Shown: positions 47,263-56,788 of the stretch, one piece after another
How positions within the stretch are numbered: position 1 is the stretch's first letter
Layout of the letters: the number at the start of each line of letters is the position of its first letter
Assembly: GCF_030272615.1 (NCBI RefSeq)
Contig: NC_081411.1
Span: forward strand, 185,364,449-185,428,448
Direction: 5' to 3'
DNA: 64,000 nt
Source of the DNA: Cryptomeria japonica
Lineage: Eukaryota; Streptophyta; Pinopsida; Cupressales; Cupressaceae
The notes under the pieces: generated by a model
What the model was told of the DNA's origin: nothing
What the model saw: the letters and a program-made list of their open reading frames with translations, nothing else
The model's database searches: none
Made by a program: the position numbers and the translations under genes

Positions 47263-50200
47263 CTAAACATTTTCAGCAGAGCCACATTCACGCTTAGCCT
47301 TATATTTCATATAGCATTTAGAGTAAAGGATGCTGTCCCACTTGATTTTTCTCCGGTGCAACCAGTCAAAATACCCTAGACGTTCTAGCTTCATCCACAC
47401 AAACTCCACCACACGGTCAGCAACAAGAGGAATTATACCGTGCAGGTGGTTGAATCTCGCCATCTTCACTGTAAACCTTACACTCCAGTCGATGACAAGG
47501 AAAATACCAAAACCGCAGATGATGGTGAAGAAACCAATCAGAAACCAAGCGAGCATGTTGAGCTTGTGCACAAGCATGGAATACACTGCAGTGATGAAAG
47601 CTAACTCCGTCAAGCCAAAGCTGAAGCAAATAATTACGTTGGTTATGCAGAGAAACATTATCTTGTCTCCCGTGATAAGAGGTGTACTCAAATGCCAGAT
47701 GAATACGACAAATAGGGACAGAAAGAAGGCCAGACAATCAAATATGAGAAATGCCTGAAAGGATTCAAATCCTATCAGAAGCGGCGAGCCTAACATTTCC
47801 TGTGTCTCTCCATTCCTTACCTCCGTCTGGAAACCACCCGGAACGGTGAAGGCTGCCGTAAATGACATTGTGGCTAACAACACTGCCACCACTAATTCTG
47901 TGTGGCGCCTGTCCTCGTATGCTTTGTTCACCAAGTTAATGGCATTCTCGTACTTTTGTGAGGTTACCTTTAAGGCGGTATACAAGAAGTGCCTTCCCTT
48001 AGGAGGATAATTAGCCAGCTTTGAAATTATCTTGTGAGATTCGTGGTGCTCTGTGTTCTCTCTTGCAATGTCCGGGGCCGTCAAGCCTTCCTCGTTAACT
48101 GCATCTTTGTTTATGCCTTGTATTTGCAGTAGCGACTCCACCATCTACAAAATGAATAATCAAATTTAAAGTATGCATTTTTAGAGATCTCTCCACTGGA
48201 AGATGTTTGCTTGTTCATTAGCTAAGTGGGTATTAATATTTTAGCTCTTATTTTCATGATATTATCTAGCAGTTAGAATAAATTAAACATAATTTATTAT
48301 TCATTTATTGATATTTCTGTACTCAAAAATTATTTTTTTAACTAAAAAATTCAATCTAACATTTACTTACTTTATTCTCCCTTAGAGGACTAACTTTACC
48401 ACCGTCAAACAATTAGTAGACCCAATGTAAGCATTTCTGATTATAATATAAGAAAGAATCGATGCATTTTCTGAGAGAAATCTGATATGAAACGTATATT
48501 CTGATATTTCAGGTTACGTAGTAATATTTGGTAATAACTAGTTATCTCTTTTTTGATATAACCTAATTCACTTACTTCATTGTTAAGCAATCTGACATAA
48601 AGAGAAACTTACACGAAAGTTTTTCTTCCTTGCTGCTATATGCAGAGGCGTGTCTCCACTTTCCAAGGCCTCTATCTTTGGGCGAGGATAATTGATTGCA
48701 ATTTGAGGCATTTCAGTCCCCTGATTAAAGCTTACTGCAGTATGCACAGCTCTCTTTCCTCCACTTTCCATGGTATCCATCTTTGAAGGAGAATAATTGA
48801 TTGCAATTTGAGGTTTTTCAACTCCCTGGTTGCAGCTTACTGCAATATGAGCGGCTTTGTTCCCTCCACTTTCCTGGTTGCAGCTTACTGCAATATGATT
48901 GTTTATGTATGGAGACTTCTCAACTCCCTGGTTCACAATGTCTGATAAGCACACCTTTTGGTTCACTTGGCTAACTTGGGCAGTTAAGTGTAGCACGTTC
49001 ATTCCATGAATATTTGGTGTTTCAACAGCATCTGGCCTGCACTTTGTCAACTCTTTTACTGCTTCAAGATGCCCCAGTTTCGCTGCCATACAAAGTGGTG
49101 GTTCTTGGTTGTCATTAACCCAATAACAAAGTTGGGGTTCAAACTCTATTAACTGCCTTATTATATGCACGTAGCTTTTCCCTGTAGCTACATGCAAGAC
49201 TGTATCGCCATCTGTGTACCTTACCTTGATTAATTCTCTTGCATCTTGCGACTTTAATACATGGTTCACCAGATCTATAAAATAGACATCCAAAATCATT
49301 GTCAGGTGACATACTGAGTTAAAATAAAGAAGTTGCTCTTAAATTAAATATGATATTGATCAAGAACGGCAATTTTATGTTTGTTGAATCGATACAAAGC
49401 TCACAAACACAAGAACATAATAAAACTCTAATATCTTACAAAAAGATTAAAAAACCTATGGAGGATAAGATCACTAAACATCGTTTATTTTACAAGAATA
49501 AAACAGTATAGAAGGTATACAAACACAAAAGAATAATTAACTTCGCAGAAACTGAAATGATACCATTGAGTAGAGTGCTAATTGCCAATGAACAATAAAA
49601 GAAAACAGATTTCGAAAGGCAAAACACAGCTGAAGCTAGAATCGACCTGATGTAAAAGAAGGGATACTGTATAGAGGAAGTGAAAACTGGCAGTGTGTGG
49701 GTGGTCTTAGCTAAATAATCTTATTTTAATTGAGCTACAGATATTATCAGAAATCAATGGGCAAAGAGAAACATAAATTCTAATCACTAACCTTTATTTC
49801 CTTTGACTATTGCAACATATAAGCAGGTTCTTCCGTTCCCTGTCATTTGGCTTAGACCTCCTGGATATGCATCGAATAGCATCTTCACTGTGTCTAAATC
49901 GCCGCTCTCGTAAGCTTTGAAAAGAGCCGTTTCTCCAAGCTTGTTAAGGACATCTGCACCACTTTCGTTTCCTTGTTGGAGTAGAACCTTCACGACTATA
50001 GAACAGCCTCGCTGAGCATCAAATGCAACGGAGTATTTCCTTGGGCATTGGTAGCCCTCACAAGTTGAGGATTGAATTGCAAGATCTCTCCAATCAAAGC
50101 AATATTTCCTACACTAGCAGCCACATGAAGAAGAGTATTTCCCCTTCCAGGTGTAGTACTGTTGAGAGCTGGTTCAAGTTGGGAACTTTTTATTTCCGTT

Positions 50201-50265
50201 CCAGGACATATTGCAGCATTGTACACGCTGCAATCGATCCCTTCACTGGGCTGTTGATTTGCCAT
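47263..50265 (-). pseudogene. ANK2: ankyrin-repeat/PGG membrane protein (ACD6/ITN1-like), one frameshift
   Basis: Three exons. Exon 1 is 50265-49792, starting MANQQPSEGIDCSVYNAAIC. Exon 2 is 49274-48613 (acceptor TTTTATAG, donor GTAAGT). Exon 3 is 48144-47263 (acceptor TTTTGTAG). Ankyrin repeats include GNTLLHVAASVGNIALI, GDTVLHVATGKSYVHII, PLCMAAKLGHLEAVKEL, GMNVLHLTAQ and GDTPLHIAARKKN. Exon 3 has the PGG domain: LANYPPKGRHFLYTALK, LVVAVLLATMSFTAAF, VPGGF, then three more hydrophobic helices and a basic tail (RRKIKW). One base is missing in exon 1 where ANK3 has CATTTGGCTGCTCAG (ANK2: CATTTGATGCTCAG), giving TAG at 49996-49998. With that base the exon phases fit and the product would be about 672 residues, normal for the family. 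The role in immunity is known for relatives, not shown here. A functional allele or sequencing error is possible. Confidence 0.9.
48640..48905 (-). repeat. Tandem linker repeat inside ANK2 exon 2
   Basis: Two full units of about 105 bases and a partial one encode ESGGNKAAHIAVSCNQGVEK, then PQIAINYSPSKMDTM, then ESGGKRAVHTAVSFNQGTEM and PQIAINYPRPKIEAL. ANK1 has a related but different copy arrangement at 34820-35060. The units separate ankyrin repeats and are probably disordered linker. Confidence 0.75.
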
Positions 50266-51806
50266 GGCAAATTTCTGCTTTTGCTGCCTTCAACACCAGC
50301 TAGCCCATATCATTATGTGATCCCAAAGACGTCAAACACAATACACGGTAAGGTGGAAAAAGTTGTTCAAATGCGGGGTGATTGGTCTGGTTCCACAGAA
50401 AAAAGGCGAGGTAAAAGTAATGCGTGATACCATACGTTAATGGAGAAACAAAGATCATATTAAATGAATTCTATTTGCCTAAGGTTTCTCCATTAAAGAG
50501 ATTCTATTTGCCTAATTCCTTGCGTTAATGAAAAAAACTTAAGCGCGTATTACAGCTGCAAAGCGTGCTGATGGAGATGTTAGTCTATTATAAAAGTATT
50601 TTGACACTGCAGATGAGATGAGCTAGGGAACACTGTACGATGCTTAAACTGTTGTAATCACACACAAGTGAAAGATCACAAACGATTCCATGTGTGTGAT
50701 TACAAAAGTTTAAGCATCGTACTGTGTTCCCTAGCTCATCTCATCTGCAGTGTCAAAATACTTTTATAATAGACTAACATCTCCATCAGCACGCTTTGCA
50801 GCTGTAATATGCGCTTAAGTTTTTTTCATTAACGCAAGGAATTAGGCAAATAGAATCTCTTTAATGGAGAAACCTTAGGCAAATAGAATTTATTTAATAT
50901 GATCTTTGTTTCTCCATTAACGTATGGTATCACGCATTACTTTCACCTCGCCTTTTTTCTGTGGAACTAGACCAATCACCCCCTATTTGAACAACTTTTT
51001 CCACCTTACCGTGTATTGTGTTTGACGTCTTTGGGACCACATAATGATATGGGCTAGCTGGTGTTGAAGGCAGCAAAAGCAGAAATTTGCCATGGTAAAT
51101 CAACAGCCCAGTGAAGGGATCGATTGCAGCGTATACAATGCTGCAATATGTCCTGGAACAGAAATAAAAAGTTCCCAACTTGAACCAGCTCTCAACAGTA
51201 CTACACCTGGAAGGGGAAATACTCTTCTTCATGTGGCCGCTAGTGTAGGAAATATTGCTTTGATTAGAGAGATCCTGCGCTTCAATCCTCAACTTGTGAG
51301 GGCTACCAATGCCCAAGGAAATACTCCGTTGCATTTGGCTGCTCAGTGAGGCTGTTCTAGAGTCGTGAAGGTTCTACTCCAACAAGGAAACGAAAGTGGT
51401 GCAGATGTCCTTAACAAGATTGGAGAAACGGCTCTTTTCAAAGCTTACGAGAGCGACGATTTAGACACAGTGAAGATGCTATTCGATGCATATCCAGGAG
51501 GTCTAAGCCAAACGACAGGGAACGGAAGAATCTGCTTATATGTTGCAATAATCAAAGGAAATAAAGGTTAGTGATTAGAGTTCATGTTTCTCTTTGCCCA
51601 TTGATTTCTGATAATATCTGTAGCTCAATTAAAATAAGAATATTTAGCTAAGACCACCCATACACTGCCCATACACTGCCAGTTTTCACTTCCTCTATAC
51701 AGTGTCCATTCTTTAACATCAGGTCGATTCTAGCTTCAGTTGTGTTTTGCCTTTCGAAATCTGTTTTCTTTTATTGTTCATTGGCAATTAGCACTCTCCT
51801 CATTGA
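49565..51806. repeat. Large near-perfect palindrome (inverted duplication)
   Basis: The left arm (about 49565-50666) is repeated in inverted orientation at 50691-51806 around a 24-base spacer. The centre reads ATCACACACA, spacer, TGTGTGTGAT. Similarity covers ANK2 exon 1, its donor site, part of intron 1 and its 5' flank, with only scattered mismatches and small indels (for example a duplicated ATACACTGCCC near 51660). It ends at GCACTCTACTCAATGG versus GCACTCTCCTCATTGA. Confidence 0.92.
51092..51571 (+). pseudogene. ANK3: truncated third ankyrin copy in the palindrome arm
   Basis: An exon 1 copy on the opposite strand, starting MVNQQPSEGIDCSVYNAAIC. Ankyrin repeats match ANK2. TGA replaces an Arg codon (CTCAGTGAGGC; CGA in ANK2) at about 51347-51349, after PLHLAAQ. 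The frame then continues VVKVLLQQGNESGADVL to IIKGNKG and the conserved donor. No exon 2 or PGG exon follows: homology ends at 51806 in intron 1, so the copy never had a membrane domain. Confidence 0.88.
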
Positions 51807-53669
51807 GATCAGTCCCTCTTATGATATAATAGGGGTTTTTATGGGGTATGCTTTTAACCAGAAAGCAGGAAAGGCAAACACAAAAAGAGAACAAAGGCAA
51901 ATAATAGGGCTGAAAATGACATAAACAGGGGACTCAAAGTTCACCCATTCACTACATATGACGAATGGACAAAAGAAACTGACAGATATCCTTCTCAGAT
52001 GATGTAAATGCATCAAGACTCAAAGTTCGGTAAACATATACATCCATAAAATAATATGCAAATGAAATCAAAGAATTGATTGCAAATCTCAAAGTAAGTG
52101 CTAACAAGAAGAACATGCATGAATACAAAGCTTCAATTAGTTCCCATTCTTGAAATCATTCTCAAAGCACAAAGTCTCCCTTTTCTACACTTAAAATTAT
52201 GTTTCTGAAAGGAAAAAACATGTTGTCACTTCCCATAACTTAAATTAAAAACACAAAATTGCATAACTAATTGATTCTCACTCATGCATCAAAGTGCAAG
52301 GAGGACCAGTCCTCCTCTTTCCTCTTACTGCCTATAGCTATATATAAAATAAAATAGCTTTCTGAAGATAACAGTTTCTTGGAAAGAACCATTTTTACTA
52401 AAGAAAAACTGAAAGCTAACCTTAAAGCACACATGGCATTACATGAGTTCATAATTTAAAGCCAAAATTGGAAACCTATCCTGACTTTTCTAACCAGTAC
52501 TCAAATTGCAGGTGGAGTAGGATTCCTTTGCATGTCAAGCTCCCTCTAAAGGAAGGCATCATGTCCTTCATCTTTCTCCTCTTCTTCTTCAAACTCAAAA
52601 ATAATCCGCAAGTAATCAACATAACTACGCATGCACTACCAAGACAATTTGGTCAATCCAACAAGTATATCTTCTTGTGGATTTTTGGTGAATTTCATAT
52701 ATGGTTGCATTATCGACACGGGCTTGTGTCCTTGGAGTACCATTCTTGCACTCCAATTGTTGAACTAGTTGTCTGGATTTTTGGCTACAATAATTTCCTC
52801 TTGTAATTGGGAGTTGTGATTATAAGCTTGCCTTTCTATCTTTCCCAGCAACATCACTGTCTCCCTATACCCTACAAAACAAGTTTGTTGCTTTCATGCA
52901 AGAGCATATAATCCGAGGATAATATCTCCTTGTTCATTTTCTAACTATTTCAAATAAGGATTAACTACAAGAAACTGATCATTATGGGGCAAAACCATTC
53001 TAAGAAAAATAATTCACGCTAATACATAACTTCAGACAACTTTAAATATCATAATGAGCAGGTAAAAACATATTAAATACCTTCTGCAAGAAATGACATC
53101 ATTAAATGTTGTAACTCATGCCACCACCTTTGCATGTCTTTCACCATTTAATTAGCCAATACCAAGATGTATATGAAAATTTTAATAGTATATGGTTTTG
53201 GAAAAAGTGTAATACATAATGATAGGAAAGTAAAGGATTTCAAAGCATGATTCCATAAGTTCTCAAATCTTCTAATATCCTGGTGCAAACATGATTTTCT
53301 CTGTCACATAGTATGATCCATTTATTTCAAAGGAGTATTGACCACTTGGAAAGGTCAGGCACTTGAACATCAATAGAAGTGATGTCGAAGTCTGCAAGTC
53401 GACCGATCAATCGATAGGTATCAGTAATCATCATAAGGATCATAAGGTTGGGACTTTTTAGAACTCAAGAACCTTATAGATAGTTCCAAACCACTAAGGT
53501 TTGTCGACCATCACTCGAGTTGGCACAAGGATGAGAGGAATCAGGGAAGCGGTCTTCTAAGGAACTCTAGAAGTAACGAAAGATGGTTCCAAAGGGGACT
53601 TAGAGGCTTAGGTGAGTTTAAGGACTAGAGATGACAAATAAAAAATTGGCAAGGAGTAGAGGAGATAGA
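51807..53669. other. Intergenic, nothing recognised
   Basis: Mixed-composition DNA with no sustained frame. The run at 52468-52806 has no family resemblance. No LTR ends or RNA genes were seen. Confidence 0.45.
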
Positions 53670-54097
53670 GAGATAGCATTAATATTCTCACAAGGTTTTT
53701 GTATATCTTTTTTAGTCAAAATAATCAAGTGCAAAGGGAAAAGTTTAATCTTAGCACTCACAATCTTTCCAAGAGATCAAAATAAATCCATCTAGAATCT
53801 ATAGAGAAGGGAAGGAATGTAATTCTTAGAGGAAATATCAAATTTAAACTATCAATACTTCTATTATACACTTCAATGATGTATCCAAATTTGTGCAACA
53901 TGAAATAATGAATAGACTCTTGGATGAACAAGATAAAGGGTAAGACTCCAACCACAAAATTAATTTTTCCCTTGACTACATGATTTGTAAACACTATATT
54001 TGTAACCCTAGTGAGCACTCAAAATGTCTTATTGGTGTAAACTCTGTCTATAAAACCTTATGATGTAGGAGCATCCAAGTCCACAATCAATCCTGGG
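53670..54097. repeat. Dispersed repeat, copy 2
   Basis: Counterpart of 43000-43434. The match ends at CAATCAATCCT, where this copy continues GGGTATGTGC and the other continues ATGCCACC. That break is a candidate left edge for the element that follows. Confidence 0.7.
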
Positions 54098-54159
54098 TAT
54101 GTGCAAGCTAATGAGTCACAAATTTGCGGAAGTCTGTGCATTGGAAAACACGCTCCTCA

Positions 54160-54460
54160 AAACGGGCCCCTGTTTTCAAAAAATAGGGGCCCGTTCTTAA
54201 AAAATGGGGGCTCGTTAATGGTTCGGCCTCCTGAGTCGAAAGGCGATGGGGGGCCGAAGCTAAATAAAATGGGCCCCCATTTCTAAACAAACAGGGGCCC
54301 GTTTTTAAATAACGGGGGCCCATTTTGAAAAAACGGGGGCCCATTTTGAAAAAACGGGCCCCCATTTTTAAACTGTATTTTTACCGCTTTTTTGGGCAAA
54401 TTTTTCATTTCCACCATGACAGTGAATTGACAAGAGGAGATCAAAAACGGGCCCCCGTGC
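54160..54460. repeat. Left array of GGGCCC palindromic motifs
   Basis: About nine copies of variants of AACGGGGGCCCGTTTT, in both orientations, at about 54160, 54185, 54203, 54269, 54290, 54310, 54332, 54352 and 54445. Spacers are 5-25 bases with one larger gap. Frames through it are artefacts of the repeat. Confidence 0.85.
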
Positions 54461-54929
54461 TATGGTTTCCATTTCAAGCCTCCACCACTATCCCAGGTAC
54501 ACATTCAGTCATCTATTTTCACATTTCATAATTTTCTTGTATATTTTTCTTGTTTTTTTGTGTATTATTTAGTTTTTTTTGTATTATTTTACTTTTTTTT
54601 TAAAGTAGCCTATAAATAAATTATTTTTTATATTTGTAAATTCTTGATTTTGATCTAAAATATTTTTGAACAGTTAACCCTAAACCCTAATCAACAAATT
54701 TAGAAATCAAAACCAAACCTAGATAATTAACAAAACGAAATTGAAACAAAAAAAAAATGAAAATGAAATGGAAACAAAAACAAAAACATTCGAAAAGGAA
54801 ATCGAAATAAAACCGAACATATGTACCTAAATTGTTCTTAATCCTCATTAGGCAATACAAAAGTTACCACTAAATTAGTATAACCTTAAAAGTAATTGAC
54901 ATTACTCTTAAAATTTTAGATATCAAAGT

Positions 54930-55350
54930 TTAGGCTTAGGTTTATGCCATGTCATGGCATAAAGGTCCTATTATGGTCCTATTATGTCATGTGATGGTAT
55001 AAAAGGATCAATTATGGACACATTATGTCATGGCATGGCATAATAGGACATTTTATGCCATGATGGCATAATAGGACACATTATGCCATGATGGCATTTA
55101 ATATGTCCTATTATGCCATGACATTGCATAATGGGTTCATAGTTGGTCCTATTATATCATGTCATGGCATAATAGGACCTACTAAGCCACAACATGACAT
55201 GATTTTCTCGAAAATTGCCAACTTCATCATCTAATTCATCTCCAACACTGAAACTATGCTAATTCGACATGTTTACTTAGTATGATAGGACCAATTATGG
55301 ACCTATTATGCCATGACATTGCATAATAGGTCCATAGTTGGTCCTATTAT
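54930..55350. repeat. Dense field of GTCCTATTATGCCATG palindromes
   Basis: At least ten copies of GGTCCTATTATG/CATAATAGGACC and of the inner palindrome ATGCCATGATGGCAT or TCATGGCATGGCA, arranged in alternating orientation. Example: GGCATAATAGGACA at 55060-55080 followed by its complement at about 55104. It ends with GGTCCTATTAT at 55348. Confidence 0.85.
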
Positions 55351-56788
55351 TAGATTTTTAAAAACTTATAAATATCCTGTGTATCATTTAACATATCCAC
55401 ACCTAAAGGATTTGGTTTTGCATAAAAATTAAAAAAGAGAGAAAAGTAAAAATATTTTTTTTATTCATGGGTGAAAACCATTCTTATGACACCTTGGACA
55501 AGTACCTTGGCATCATGTATAATTTTTTTTAAAAGTACCCTACACTTGGAGTATACCATAATCCATTCAAATTCTCTTTATTCTCAACCATCCTTGTCAT
55601 CATCCATATCATGTATCTCACATTCCTAGTTTTTGACCTTGATTCAAGTGTTTTAATCATTTTGAGATATGTTTTAGGAAAATTCTAATATATAAAATCC
55701 TATTTACAGAGAACTGTTACAAAAAAATTGAGAAGATGAGTAACATATATCCACATCTCTACCAAAGTAGGGAGTATGAGTTGAACATGTGATGCCTACC
55801 TAGGTAGATATCTACCCAAGTAATCTTATCCTATCCTCTAGGTGCAAATATGCAATACAATAGTTAGGTAAATGCAAGAAAATAATGATGCACCAACAAA
55901 GTGAATGTACACATTGAGGTGACACATAACATAAAAGAGAAACCACTAGATATCACATGATTTAATATTTTATGTTTACTTCATATTCTATTACTTCATG
56001 TGTTTTATCTCCTATTTTTACATTAAATATAATCTTTATTAGTAACTACTAATTCCCCATAATGATTGATGTCTTATACTTTAATCTTTGTTCTAGCTTA
56101 TGATCTTCAAGACTATTTGCTTCACATGTATGTTCATATAGTATTTTTTTAATCTTATTAAAGCATTATCTTATGTTTTTATACTGGTTAATCTATCTTC
56201 TTAAAGTATTATCTTATGTTCATACATTGGCCTATTATTATAGAGAATATAATAGATTATCACTAAATATCACGCATTTTTGCATCTTAATATCATATGA
56301 TTGTGCCTCACATGATGATCTTATGATCATATCTTGGTTTATAGAGCATAATGATCTTACATTTTAATATCTTATTTTAAGCACTTATCATCAATCCTTA
56401 TATATTCTTACACTAGAAGGAGGATCATCTTATTTCTCACTTCTTTATTGATCTTATGTATGAAATATTTTATATTGATTTTAATAGTTGATGCATTTTA
56501 CAAGAAATGAATTTATTAAATTGAATATATAATAGATTTATGATGTTTCATTGAAAGTTTTTATTAAGTTTTGTGCTCAAATTTTATATTTAAAGATTCA
56601 ATAGTATGTACATGTATATTTTTTAAGTTCAATATTACATTATATATTTCATGTGTATCTCATTCAACAACATAGAAATGTTACTATTTATAAAAAAAAA
56701 TTTTAATTTAGTAAAATAGATTCTTCATTGACATAGAGTTGTATATAATTCATGTATATCTTTATATATGCAGGAGCTCTTTGTTATC
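55351..56788. other. Gene-free 5' flank of the polyproline gene
   Basis: Very AT-rich, no frames. Upstream, 54676-54690 has a double telobox (CCCTAAACCCTAA), a motif common in plant promoters. An AG acceptor at 56772-56773 (TATATGCAG) suggests a leader intron before ATG 56789. Confidence 0.4.

Noticed and set aside
48661-48900. The regular units of about 105 bases were considered as a CRISPR-like array.
   Set aside because: The units are contiguous, coding and diverged, with no unique spacers; the context is a plant gene exon.
54098-54160. A search for terminal inverted repeats between the left edge and 63500-63700.
   Set aside because: No convincing inverted match was found by eye apart from a short CTATCCCAGG/CCTGGGATGG similarity located inside the left array and outside the right one, so true ends remain undefined.
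54101-54531. Three open frames through the GGGCCC array, rich in Gly/Pro/Phe.
   Set aside because: They are translations of the repeat itself, change with each motif variant and have no start context or splice support.
54672-54695. CCCTAAACCCTAA as an interstitial telomere.
   Set aside because: Only two units; this is the common plant telobox and not evidence of a chromosome end or fusion.
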